From positions 62,001-126,000 of the forward strand of contig NZ_CP017668.1 of the NCBI RefSeq assembly GCF_001808185.1: a stretch of DNA of 64,000 nucleotides, written 5' to 3'. How positions within the stretch are numbered: position 1 is the stretch's first letter; each line of letters begins with the position of its first letter. Source of the stretch: Jeongeupia sp. USM3 (GTDB lineage: Bacteria; Pseudomonadota; Gammaproteobacteria; Burkholderiales; Chitinibacteraceae). Below, one piece after another: positions 33,509 through 41,922 of this stretch. The translations under genes were made by a program, and so were the position numbers. The notes under the pieces were generated by a model. It worked only from the letters and a program-made list of their open reading frames with translations. It was not told the origin of the DNA and searched no databases.

Positions 33509-34915
33509 ATGACTTCAAGAAGAGACTTTCTGCGCACCGTGGGCATCGCCGGCGGCGCCGTCGCGGCGGGCACGGTGAGCAAGGTGGCGATGGCCGCGCT
33601 GCCCGAGCCGGTGATCCAGACCGGGCCGGACACGATGCCGCCGCTGGTGCCGGGCACCGGCCGGCCGTACAACCCGGTGGTGACGCTGAACGGCTGGACC
33701 CTGCCGTGGCGGATGAACAATGGCGTGAAGGAGTTCCACCTCGTTGCCGAGCCGGTGGTGCGCGAAATGGCGCCGGGCTTCAAGGCCCACCTGTGGGGCT
33801 ACAACGGCCAGAGCCCGGGGCCGACGATCGAGGTCGTCGAGGGCGACCGGGTGCGTATCTTCGTCACCAACCGGTTGCCCGAGCACACCAGCATCCACTG
33901 GCACGGCCAGCGCCTGCCCAACGGCATGGACGGCGTTGCCGGGCTGAACCAGCCGGCGATTCCGGCGGGCAAGACCTTCGTCTACGAATTCGTCGCGCGC
34001 CGCCCCGGCACTTTCATGTATCACCCGCACGCCGACGAAATGGTGCAGATGGCAATGGGAATGATGGGCTTCTGGGTCACGCATCCGAAGGCGAAGCACC
34101 CGCTGATCGACGACGTGAACCGCGACTTCTGCTTCCTGCTCAACGCCTACGACATCGACCCCGGCGCCTATACGCCGAAGATCATGACCATGCTCGATTT
34201 CAACCTGTGGAGCTGGAACAGCCGGATTTTCCCCGGCATCGATTCGCTCAACGTGCGGCTGAACGACAAGGTGCGCATCCGCATCGGCAACCTGACGATG
34301 ACCAACCACCCGATCCACCTGCACGGCCACGAGTTCCTCGTTACCGGTACCGACGGCGGGCCGACGCCGAAAAGCACGCGCTGGTACGAGGTGACGACCG
34401 ACGTCGCCGTCGGCCAGATGCGGCAGATCGAGTTCCTCGCCGACGAGGAGGGCGACTGGGCGTTCCATTGCCACAAGAGCCACCACACGATGAACGCGAT
34501 GGGGCACGACGTGCCGACGATGATCGGTGTCGACCACCGCGGCGTGGCGAAGAAGATCAACAAGCTGATCCCCGACTACATGGTGATGGGCGAGCGCGGC
34601 ATGGCCGACATGACCGAGATGGAGATGCCGATCCCCGACAACACCGTGCCGATGATGACCGGGCAGGGGCCGTTCGGCAGCGTCGAGATGGGCGGCATGT
34701 TCAGCGTGCTCAAGGTCCGCCGCGACCAGAAACCCGGCGACTACAAGAACCCCGGCTGGTTCAAACACCCGCCCGGCACGGTGGCGCACGAATACAAGGG
34801 CCCGCCGCTCGACGCGACCCGCAGCAAGGCGACCGGCAGCCCGGCGATGCCGCGCGCCAGGGGCGGCGATGTCGAAGTGCAGGTCCGCAAACCTACGGCC
34901 AAGGCCGGTCACTGA
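33509..34915 (+). CDS. copA-like: Multicopper oxidase (CopA/CueO-type), Tat-exported
   Basis: Periplasmic cuprous oxidase, 468 residues. Tat signal SRRDFLRTVG plus hydrophobic stretch. All four copper motifs are visible: SIHWHGQRLPNG, TFMYHPHADEM, NHPIHLHGHEF and WAFHCHKSHHTMNAMGH. Between about residues 365 and 410 there is a Met-rich segment (MVMGERGMADMTEMEMP), as in copper-tolerance oxidases. The ATG at 33509 has AAGGA 8 nt upstream; the in-frame extension to 33413 reads through the MITE-like repeat and is rejected. Followed by a cupredoxin 23 bp later. Confidence 0.95.
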   Translation: MTSRRDFLRTVGIAGGAVAAGTVSKVAMAALPEPVIQTGPDTMPPLVPGTGRPYNPVVTLNGWTLPWRMNNGVKEFHLVAEPVVREMAPGFKAHLWGYNGQSPGPTIEVVEGDRVRIFVTNRLPEHTSIHWHGQRLPNGMDGVAGLNQPAIPAGKTFVYEFVARRPGTFMYHPHADEMVQMAMGMMGFWVTHPKAKHPLIDDVNRDFCFLLNAYDIDPGAYTPKIMTMLDFNLWSWNSRIFPGIDSLNVRLNDKVRIRIGNLTMTNHPIHLHGHEFLVTGTDGGPTPKSTRWYEVTTDVAVGQMRQIEFLADEEGDWAFHCHKSHHTMNAMGHDVPTMIGVDHRGVAKKINKLIPDYMVMGERGMADMTEMEMPIPDNTVPMMTGQGPFGSVEMGGMFSVLKVRRDQKPGDYKNPGWFKHPPGTVAHEYKGPPLDATRSKATGSPAMPRARGGDVEVQVRKPTAKAGH

Positions 34916-34938
34916 ATTCACAACCCACTGGAGCAGCC

Positions 34939-35409
34939 ATGAAAACCTCAAACCTCGCCGTCCTGATCGCCGGCCTTGGCCTTGGCGCCACGGCTTTTGC
35001 CGGCGGCACGCACGCCGGTGGCCACGATGCGGCGATCGGCCAGCCCGGCAGCGCCGCCAAAGTCAACCGGACCGTGACGGTGGAGATGACCGACGACATG
35101 CGTTATTCACCGGCGACCATCACGGTCAGGCAGGGCGAAACGATCCGCTTCGTCGCTAAAAACCTCGGCAAGGTCAAGCACGAGCTCGTCATCGGCACCG
35201 AGGCCGAACTCAAGGCGCACTACGAGCAGATGAAGAAATTTCCCGACATGGAGCACGAAGACCCGCAGACCGCATCGGTTGCGCCGGGCAAAAGCGGCGA
35301 GGTGATCTGGCAGTTCACCAAGGCCGGCAAGGTCAACTTCGCCTGCCTGCAGCCGGGGCATTACGACGCCGGGATGAAGGGTTACGTCGACGTAGCCAAG
35401 AAACGTTAA
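34939..35409 (+). CDS. Periplasmic cupredoxin
   Basis: 156 residues. Signal peptide LAVLIAGLGLGATAFA. A cupredoxin fold with type-1 copper ligands His (KVKHELVIG) and Cys-x4-His-x4-Met (ACLQPGHYDAGMKG). An acidic/His insertion (MEHEDPQTA) precedes the ligand loop. Likely electron acceptor or copper chaperone for the oxidase encoded just upstream (gap 23 bp, GGAGCAG Shine-Dalgarno). Part of the second copper operon. Confidence 0.92.
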   Translation: MKTSNLAVLIAGLGLGATAFAGGTHAGGHDAAIGQPGSAAKVNRTVTVEMTDDMRYSPATITVRQGETIRFVAKNLGKVKHELVIGTEAELKAHYEQMKKFPDMEHEDPQTASVAPGKSGEVIWQFTKAGKVNFACLQPGHYDAGMKGYVDVAKKR

Positions 35410-35457
35410 GCGTCATCAACCACCGGGCGGCAGCCCGATTACCTCGAGGAACCCATC

Positions 35458-35766
35458 ATGCAAAAACGCCTTGCGCTCGCCGCGCTGGCCGCCACGCTCT
35501 GGCTCGGCACCGTCCACGCCCAGGGCGACGATTACACCGACGGCGAGGTCCGGAAGGTCGACAAGGCCAACGGCAAGATCACGCTCAAGCACGGCGAGAT
35601 CAGAAACCTCGACATGCCGGGGATGACGATGGTGTTTACCGTCACCAACAAGGCGCAGCTCGATCAGGTCCAGCCTGGCGACAAGGTCAGCTTCAAGGCG
35701 GCCAGCGAGGGCGGCAAGATGGTGGTCATCGATCTGCGCGCCGCCGACGTTGCGGCAAAACCGTAG
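35458..35766 (+). CDS. CusF-like copper-binding protein lacking the cation-pi tryptophan
   Basis: 102 residues with a clear signal peptide (RLALAALAATLWLGTVHA). The CusF fold has His (LKHGEIRNL) and the two Met (MPGMTMVF). The position occupied by Trp in E. coli CusF and in the other two CusF domains of this window (WPAMTM) is Met here (DMPGMTM), giving a potential extra thioether ligand. GAGGAACCC precedes the ATG. Last gene of the copper operon; a weak terminator follows. Confidence 0.9.
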   Translation: MQKRLALAALAATLWLGTVHAQGDDYTDGEVRKVDKANGKITLKHGEIRNLDMPGMTMVFTVTNKAQLDQVQPGDKVSFKAASEGGKMVVIDLRAADVAAKP

Positions 35767-35798
35767 CCGCGGGAGGTTGAAACGTCGGGCCGATGCTC

Positions 35799-35816
35799 AA
35801 GCGGGCAGGCCCGTTT
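35799..35816 (+). terminator. Weak terminator after copper operon
   Basis: AAGCGGG - CAGG - CCCGTTT (one G-T pair) 33 bp after the stop; short T-run only. Confidence 0.45.
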
Positions 35817-35928
35817 CATGCCCGGCAAAGTGCGACAGGTGCGCATGCGGCAGCGCAGACCGACGGTTTGAGCGTCGTGATTATGGGGTACATTGAACGC
35901 TGGCAAGGCTTCCCCGGTTGATTCGACG

Positions 35929-38900
35929 ATGACAAGCAGGCCCGCCGGCCAATCCTCGCCGCGCTCGCATTCCGAGCTGTTGCTCTCGCGGCGTCTGCTG
36001 AACTGGATGACGGTGCTGATGCTGGCGCTGACGACCGGCGTTCTGCTGTTCTCGCTCTACGGGACATTCCAGGGCGTGGTTTGGTTGCTGGGCGGGGCGG
36101 CACGGAGTTATGTCAACCGCGTCCAGGACATTCAGCGCAGCAACGAGGCATTCGTCACCGGCTTTGCCGCGCCACGGGTATCGCTGCCGGCGGTGGGGCC
36201 GAACCCGGACAGTGTGCGCAGACTCGGCGACGAGCTTCGCTCGTATCCGGTCGGCGAGCCGCGCGCACTGAATGGTGATGCCTGGGGGCTGCCGCTGCTT
36301 GTCCTGCCCGCCAGCGTCGGGGAGGCGCAGTTGCAGGTGATCGCCAAACAGTTCCTGCGCTTCGCCGAAGTCAACCGCGTCATATGGCCGGGGGCCAGGA
36401 GCCGGCCGCGCTATACGCTGGATGTCGACAAGGAAAGTCTCTTTACGATTGCGAACCCGGTCGAAGGGCGCGGTATTCGGCTCAGCCGTGCCGCGATGCG
36501 GCAGTTGCTGGCGCGGATTCATCAGGCGGAATCCACCCGTGTCGATGACGGCTCGGCGTTCTGGCTGCCCGAATGGACAGACCCGCTGACCGGGGTGCCG
36601 ATGATCCACTGCGTGATGCCGCTGCGGGATCAGCGCGGCAAGGTGATCGCCTACACCGTGACCGGGATCGAAACCGCAGCGTTGCCGGTCGGCATTGACT
36701 GGCCCGGCGACGACAGCTGGGAGGCGGGCAGGCTGATCATGCTGAACCACGGCCGGAACGCCATGCCGTTGTGGGTCTCCCGGGATACAGGCGCGTCGGC
36801 GAGTCAGGTTTCCGAACATCTGAATCGGCCGGGAAGGCGGCCGATCATTACTTACTGGGTGGACGGGGACACGCTGTTTATCGCCGGACGATCCAGCGAG
36901 CAGCGTTGGGGCGGCGTATTCGCCTTCCCGTTCTCGACCCTGTTCAAACTGACCCAGGTCAGGCTTTTCTGGGCGCTGGGACTCTATCTGCTGGTGGTTG
37001 CGCTACTGCTGCTTGGCCGGCGCCTGATCGGGCGCCATTACCTGGCGCCGTGGGCCGAGCAGGTCAGGCGCAATCAGGAAGGCGAGGCATTCAACCGCGC
37101 GCTGATCGAAACCGCGCCGGTGGGGCTGTACGTGCTGAACCAGCCCGACGGTGCGATCCTGCTCGGCAACGCGCTGGCGCAGCGCCTGCTGCCGGAAGTG
37201 GCCGGCAAACAGGCACAGGAAAAACTGGCTGCCTGGTTGCAGCCGGGGCCGGAAGGTCCGCGTGGTTCGATGGAACTGATGGCCGGTGATGCCGAACAGG
37301 CACACTACCTGCTGCTGGCCGGTGCGCAGACCCGCTATCACGGCAAGCCGGCCTTGCTGTGTGCGCTCAGCGACATCAGCGCCGCCAAGGAAACCGAGCG
37401 CATGCTCGAGCAGAGTCGCGAAGCGGCGGTGGCGGCGAGCGAGGCCAAGTCGGCGTTTCTGTCGGTGATGAGCCACGAAATCCGTACGCCGCTGTACGGG
37501 ATGATGGGAACGCTGGACCTGCTGGCCATCGCCGATCTGCCGCCGGCACACCGGGAGGCGCTGCAGACGATGCGCGATTCGTCGCAGACCCTGCAGGCCG
37601 TCATCGACGACATTCTCGATTTCTCGCGGATCGAATCGGGGCAGATGCGTCTCGAGCACATCGCGTTTGAACCAGTGCCCATGATCGAAAGCGTGGTCCG
37701 GATGTATGCGCCAATGACGCAGGCCAAGGGCGTGCAGCTGCACTGCTGGCTGCAGGCCGGCATGCCCGAGATACTGGGTGATCCGGTACGCTGGCGCCAG
37801 ATCGTCGCCAACCTGCTGTCGAACGCGGTCAAGTTTACCGCTGCCGGCAGCGTGACCGTCCGGCTCGGACTCGAGCACGGAACGGTGCCGATGCTGCGGC
37901 TGACGGTTACCGATACCGGCATCGGCATCGACCCGGAACGGCAGGGACAGTTGTTCGAGCCGTTCGTCCAGGCCGACAGTTCGGTCATGCGCAGGTTTGG
38001 CGGAAGCGGGCTGGGGCTGTCGATCTGCCGCCGGCTGGTGCAGATGATGGGGGGAGAGATACGGCTTGAGAGTGCGCCCGGCAAGGGGAGCCGTTTCGAG
38101 GTACAGATACCGGTGACCCCGCTCGTGTCCGATACACAAACGCCTCCCCCGGCCGACTGTCCGCCGGTCTGCGTACGGTTCGGGCTGGCGCCGCAACGCG
38201 ACAACGTGATCGAGCAGCTGCGGGCGGCCGGCTATCCGGTGCGCGTGCTCGAGGCGGGTGAGGCCACACCGGACGATTGCCGCCTCTTGCTTGTCGACAG
38301 TAGCGGCCAGACCGGCCCTTATCTGACCGTGCACCTTTTGCCAGACGGGCCGGCGACACCCAGCCGCGCGGGCGGGGACATCATCGTCAGCGCCTACAGC
38401 CAGAGCGGCTTGCTCAAGGCGCTGGTATTGGCGGGCGCACCGCTAGCGGATGCTGCCGAAACTACGGTTACACGGCCCGCCCAGACCGCCAGCGGCCTGC
38501 GCCTGCTGGTGGTCGAGGATCACCCGGTCAACCGGCAACTGCTGGTCAGGCAGTTGCAGGCACTGGGCGGTGAGGTGGCCAGTGCCGAGGGCGGCGCCGA
38601 GGCACTGACGCTACTGCGGCAAAACTCGTTCGACGTGATCTTCTCCGACGTCAACATGCCTGACGTCGATGGCTACCAGTTGGCCCGTACATTGCGCGAG
38701 CGCGGCGACCGCACGCCACTGGTCGGCGTCACTGCCAGCACCTTCCCCGGCGAGCGCGAACGCTGCATCGAGGCTGGCATGACGCTGGCACTGTTCAAGC
38801 CGCTGCTGCTGCAGGACTTGAGCGAGGCGCTGCGCCGAATCCTGCCGGACCACGAGTGGATTGCGGTCGGCGAAGTGATGGCGCCGGTACATGACGAAGC

Positions 38901-39189
38901 GCTGCGTGATGCCTTCGAGCACAGCGTGCAGCAGGATCTGGCGCAGATCCGCCGGGCCGTCGAACAGGGTGACGTCCTGTTGCTGCGGCGCCATGCACAC
39001 CGGCTGCGGGGGGCGCTGACCACGGTGGTGGACGGCGAGGACGTGCAGGAGTCGTGCCGGTTGCTCGAAACGATGGCGATCCGCGTGCAGGAGGAGGCAC
39101 AGATTGCGCTGGCCGGGCTGGAGGATTATCTCCAGCTGTTTTTCGATGAATACGGGGCGCCGACGCATTCGGCGGAGCGTGAAAAATGA
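35929..39189 (+). CDS. Hybrid sensor kinase 1 (RcsC/BvgS-like phosphorelay)
   Basis: 1086 residues. Membrane helix 1 (LNWMTVLMLALTTGVLLFSLYG, about 27-48), a periplasmic sensor of about 290 residues with no recognised domain (not the Venus-flytrap pair of BvgS), helix 2 (LFWALGLYLLVVALLLLG, about 347-364), PAS-like segment, DHp with H516 (SHEIRTPLYGMMG), ATPase (NLLSNAVKFTAAG, GSGLGLSICRRL), receiver with D907 (IFSDVNMPDVDGY) and C-terminal HPt with H1024 (HRLRGAL). A TTG at 35893 is an alternative start. The RcsB-like regulator gene follows; its likely phosphate acceptor. Confidence 0.92.
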   Translation: MTSRPAGQSSPRSHSELLLSRRLLNWMTVLMLALTTGVLLFSLYGTFQGVVWLLGGAARSYVNRVQDIQRSNEAFVTGFAAPRVSLPAVGPNPDSVRRLGDELRSYPVGEPRALNGDAWGLPLLVLPASVGEAQLQVIAKQFLRFAEVNRVIWPGARSRPRYTLDVDKESLFTIANPVEGRGIRLSRAAMRQLLARIHQAESTRVDDGSAFWLPEWTDPLTGVPMIHCVMPLRDQRGKVIAYTVTGIETAALPVGIDWPGDDSWEAGRLIMLNHGRNAMPLWVSRDTGASASQVSEHLNRPGRRPIITYWVDGDTLFIAGRSSEQRWGGVFAFPFSTLFKLTQVRLFWALGLYLLVVALLLLGRRLIGRHYLAPWAEQVRRNQEGEAFNRALIETAPVGLYVLNQPDGAILLGNALAQRLLPEVAGKQAQEKLAAWLQPGPEGPRGSMELMAGDAEQAHYLLLAGAQTRYHGKPALLCALSDISAAKETERMLEQSREAAVAASEAKSAFLSVMSHEIRTPLYGMMGTLDLLAIADLPPAHREALQTMRDSSQTLQAVIDDILDFSRIESGQMRLEHIAFEPVPMIESVVRMYAPMTQAKGVQLHCWLQAGMPEILGDPVRWRQIVANLLSNAVKFTAAGSVTVRLGLEHGTVPMLRLTVTDTGIGIDPERQGQLFEPFVQADSSVMRRFGGSGLGLSICRRLVQMMGGEIRLESAPGKGSRFEVQIPVTPLVSDTQTPPPADCPPVCVRFGLAPQRDNVIEQLRAAGYPVRVLEAGEATPDDCRLLLVDSSGQTGPYLTVHLLPDGPATPSRAGGDIIVSAYSQSGLLKALVLAGAPLADAAETTVTRPAQTASGLRLLVVEDHPVNRQLLVRQLQALGGEVASAEGGAEALTLLRQNSFDVIFSDVNMPDVDGYQLARTLRERGDRTPLVGVTASTFPGERERCIEAGMTLALFKPLLLQDLSEALRRILPDHEWIAVGEVMAPVHDEALRDAFEHSVQQDLAQIRRAVEQGDVLLLRRHAHRLRGALTTVVDGEDVQESCRLLETMAIRVQEEAQIALAGLEDYLQLFFDEYGAPTHSAEREK

Positions 39190-39208
39190 TTCCGGATGCA
39201 AGCAAAAC

Positions 39209-39222
39209 TAAGGTTTACCCTA
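39209..39222 (+). promoter_or_regulatory. RcsB-box-like element upstream of RcsB-like regulator 1
   Basis: TAAGGTTTACCCTA, 9 of 14 matches to the E. coli RcsAB box TAAGAATATTCCTA, keeping both outer half-sites (TAAG and CCTA). It sits 123-136 bp before the regulator's ATG, in the 155-bp gap after kinase 1. Confidence 0.5.
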
Positions 39223-39344
39223 AAGAATGCACGTCGGATAAGTCCTAGTATCTGCGCTTACGCAATCGGCATTCGAGTGCTGGCCGTCGAGATCTGCCGG
39301 GCAGACGTCGGGCAGGGCCCGCCGAATCAACAGGAGTACGGTCC

Positions 39345-39983
39345 ATGATCAGGATCATCGTCGCCGACGATCACCCCATCGTTCTGGCGGGAATCAGCCG
39401 TGAAATCGTCCAGTACCCCGGGTTCGAGCTGGTCGGCGAGGCGAGCAACTCAACCGAGCTGATGCAGTTGCTGGATGGCGGCGTGTGCGACGTGCTGGTT
39501 ACCGACTATTCGATGCCCGGCGGCAAGTTCGGCGATGGTCTGCCGATGCTGCAATTGCTGCGTCGCCGCTTTCCTGATCTGCGCATCGTCGTGATGACCA
39601 TGCTCGACAACCCGGCGCTGATCCGCAATATGCAAAAGGCCGGCATGAACGCGATTCTCAACAAGAGCGACAAGGTCAGCCACGTCGCCGCGGCGATCAG
39701 TGCCGTCCATCTGGGCGGTGACTACCTGCCGCTGTCGGTCCGCCACCTGTTGCAGGCCGCCGTGCCGGATCTGGTCGAGCAGCGGCTGTCCAAGCGCGAG
39801 CTCGAAGTGCTGCGGCAATGTGCATCCGGCATGGCTATTGTCGAAATCGCCCGTCTGGCCAACCGCAGCACCAAGACCATCAGCACCCAGAAAACCGTCG
39901 CCATGCGCAAGCTGGGGCTGGAGAACGACCACGACATCTTCCAGTACGCGGTCTCGACCGGGCTGATCAGCCCGGCCTGCTGA
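39345..39983 (+). CDS. RcsB-like response regulator 1 (NarL/FixJ family)
   Basis: 212-residue DNA-binding regulator. Receiver: D8-D9, phospho-acceptor D54 (VTDYSMPGGKFGDGL), T85, K107. LuxR-type helix-turn-helix at about 145-205: RLSKRELEVLRQCASG, then NRSTKTISTQKTVAMRKLGL-END, which closely follows E. coli RcsB (NRSIKTISSQKKSAM...). The receiver is likewise RcsB-like (ADDHPIVLAGI). It probably receives phosphate from the HPt of kinase 1 and controls the fimbrial operon downstream. GGAG precedes the ATG. Confidence 0.92.
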   Translation: MIRIIVADDHPIVLAGISREIVQYPGFELVGEASNSTELMQLLDGGVCDVLVTDYSMPGGKFGDGLPMLQLLRRRFPDLRIVVMTMLDNPALIRNMQKAGMNAILNKSDKVSHVAAAISAVHLGGDYLPLSVRHLLQAAVPDLVEQRLSKRELEVLRQCASGMAIVEIARLANRSTKTISTQKTVAMRKLGLENDHDIFQYAVSTGLISPAC

Positions 39984-40393
39984 CCGCCGTAGACCCGCCG
40001 ATCCAGATCTGCCCCTGTCCGCGATTGACGAACCGGTTTGGCGCCGCTGCGCTTGGGCCCGGCCGTTGCTGGGCCGGATGACCGGGGTTGCGCGTCGTTT
40101 CAGGGGTTGTTCGAGCTGTTCCAGCGATGCCGGAAAGGCATCCGGCCTTCCCGATGTAATGGCGTCGTGCAGTACCGGCGATTTTAAGGTATCGCCGATT
40201 CGATATCGAGGCGTACACGGCAATAATGGCGCCACCTGAAGAAACAAGCCGGATTCGACGATTCAAGCGGTGTTTTGCAGATGGTGTTGAGAATGGTTTT
40301 GTGGATGCAGAGGAATGGGTGGGCGTCGATTGCTGATTGTTATTGGCTATCCGTCAATACCCGGATGAGTGAATTGATTTTGGAGAAATGAGC
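39984..40393 (+). promoter_or_regulatory. 410-bp regulatory region upstream of the pilin gene
   Basis: No gene. Contains CGGCGAT-TTTAAGGT-ATCGCCG (40176-40197, 7-bp arms), the palindrome TCGATATCGA (40200-40209), TATTG...CAATA (40341-40359), and the RcsB-box-like site at 40185-40198. The last 130 bp are AT-richer than the surroundings. Long space, palindromes and position before the first gene of the operon point to a regulated fimbrial promoter; no core promoter could be fixed by eye. Confidence 0.6.
40185..40198 (+). promoter_or_regulatory. RcsB-box-like element upstream of pilin
   Basis: TAAGGTATCGCCGA. Extended to 18 bp (40183-40200) it matches the element before kinase 2 (45631-45648) at 16 of 18 positions. 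Confidence 0.6.
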
Positions 40394-40927
40394 ATGATGA
40401 AGAAAATGATTGCCGGTCTGGTGGTCGGTCTGGGTCTGGCTGCCGGCGCGCAAGCGGCCGACGGCACCATTACTTTCAATGGTGAGGTTACCGCACAGAC
40501 CTGCACGATCAACGGCAATGGTTCTGGCGCCAAGGACTTCACCGTCACGCTGCCGACCGTATCGGCCAGTGCGCTGGCCAGCGCCGGCGAGGTTGCCGGC
40601 CGTACGCCGTTCACGATCGCCCTGTCGGCATGCACGCCGAACAGTGGCACCGTTCACACCTATTTCGAGCCGGGCCCGACCGTCAATGCGGCGACCGGTC
40701 GTCTGATCGTTGCGGCCGGTGGCGCAAGCAATGTCGAACTCGGCCTGCTGAACGGCGATTACACCCGAATCCAGCTGGGTGCTGCCGATGCGGCCCAGAA
40801 CTCGAAGTCGACCGCGCTGGCTGCAGGTGCTGCAACGCTGGCCTATGCCGTTCAGTATGAAGCAACCGGTGTTGCCGGTGCGGGTGCTGCCAATTCGTCG
40901 GTGATGTACAGCATCGTTTATCAGTAA
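40394..40927 (+). CDS. Major fimbrial subunit (type-1 pilin, FimA-like)
   Basis: 177-residue pilin. Signal peptide KKMIAGLVVGLGLAAGAQA. The mature domain has DGTITFNGEVTAQTCTING with the first Cys, a second Cys in ALSACTPNSG (intradomain disulfide), and the C-terminal beta-zipper/donor region ending YSIVYQ. ATGs exist at 40388, 40394 and 40397. GGAG at 40382-40385 is only 2 nt from 40388 but 8 nt from 40394, so I chose 40394. A hairpin with T-run follows, before the chaperone gene. Confidence 0.93.
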   Translation: MMKKMIAGLVVGLGLAAGAQAADGTITFNGEVTAQTCTINGNGSGAKDFTVTLPTVSASALASAGEVAGRTPFTIALSACTPNSGTVHTYFEPGPTVNAATGRLIVAAGGASNVELGLLNGDYTRIQLGAADAAQNSKSTALAAGAATLAYAVQYEATGVAGAGAANSSVMYSIVYQ

Positions 40928-40967
40928 GCTGCAATTCGGTCCTGGATTGACCTGATCGGAAACTGAT

Positions 40968-40997
40968 AAGGCGGGATTCGACCGAAACCCGCCTTTT
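40968..40997 (+). terminator. Intra-operon terminator/attenuator after pilin
   Basis: AAGGCGGG - 12-nt loop - CCCGCCTTTT, 41 bp after the pilin stop and 34 bp before the chaperone start. Partial termination here would give more pilin than assembly machinery. Confidence 0.8.
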
Positions 40998-41030
40998 CTG
41001 AGTTGAATGCAAATGCGGAATGGGTAGGCA

Positions 41031-41783
41031 ATGGGTACGAGTAAAATCATCAACCGCTTCTTGGCAGTTGGCTTGCTGATTTGGGGCATGACGCAGGCTG
41101 CGCAGGCTTCGGTGGTGCTTGCCGGCACGCGGGTCGTTTACAACGCAGCGGAGCCCGAAGCGACGCTCAGGCTGAGCAACGAGGGCAAATCCCCGGCGCT
41201 TGTCCAAGCCTGGATCGACGACGGCAATGCCAAGGCCAACCCGGAGGCGCTGGATGTGCCGTTCACGATTGCGCCGCCCGTTGCGCGTATCGACCCGGGC
41301 AAGGCGCAGACCTTGCGGATCAGCTATACCGGCGAGCCACTGCCGCAGGACAGGGAATCGGTCTTCTGGCTGAACGTGCTCGAAATCCCCCCCAAGGCCG
41401 CGCCGGACGAGGAGGGCGCCAACAAGCTGCAACTGGCGTTCCGGAGCCGGATCAAGTTGTTCTTTCGCCCGGCCGGATTGAAGGGGCGTGCCGAAGAGGC
41501 GCCCGCGCAGCTCGGCTGGCGGCTGGTCCAGGCCAAGGGACATCCGGCAGTCGAAGTCAGTAACCCCACGCCATACAACGTCACGCTGGCGTCGTTCGAT
41601 GTGGTTTCAGTGGGGAAGAAGGCCGAAAGCGAGGAGAGCGCGATGGTCAGGCCCGGCGAAAAGCGTTTGATGCCGCTCAAGGGGAATGTCCCGGCCGGCG
41701 AAACGAGCAAGGTGATCTACCGCTTCATCAACGACTACGGTGGCGAAACCACCGGTGAAGCACCACTTCAGGCGCCGCAATAA
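41031..41783 (+). CDS. Periplasmic fimbrial chaperone (PapD/FimC family)
   Basis: 250 residues. Signal peptide FLAVGLLIWGMTQAAQA. Two Ig-like domains. GTRVVYNAAEPEATLRLSNEG is the subunit-binding N-terminal strand, RESVFWLNVLEIPPK is the family signature, and RSRIKLFFRP carries the conserved Lys. It caps fimbrial subunits by donor-strand complementation and delivers them to the usher. Lies between pilin and usher, 139 bp before the latter. Confidence 0.95.
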   Translation: MGTSKIINRFLAVGLLIWGMTQAAQASVVLAGTRVVYNAAEPEATLRLSNEGKSPALVQAWIDDGNAKANPEALDVPFTIAPPVARIDPGKAQTLRISYTGEPLPQDRESVFWLNVLEIPPKAAPDEEGANKLQLAFRSRIKLFFRPAGLKGRAEEAPAQLGWRLVQAKGHPAVEVSNPTPYNVTLASFDVVSVGKKAESEESAMVRPGEKRLMPLKGNVPAGETSKVIYRFINDYGGETTGEAPLQAPQ

Positions 41784-41922
41784 CGACAGGTCTGCCGGCC
41801 GATCCGGCTGGCGGTGAACAAGCCGCCAACTGACCGCATCCCATCAGTGCTATCCGCCCGGGCCGCACGCCGCCAGCGGCGGTGATCGGGGACGGCTTGC
41901 CTGAAGAAACCGGAATACCGTC

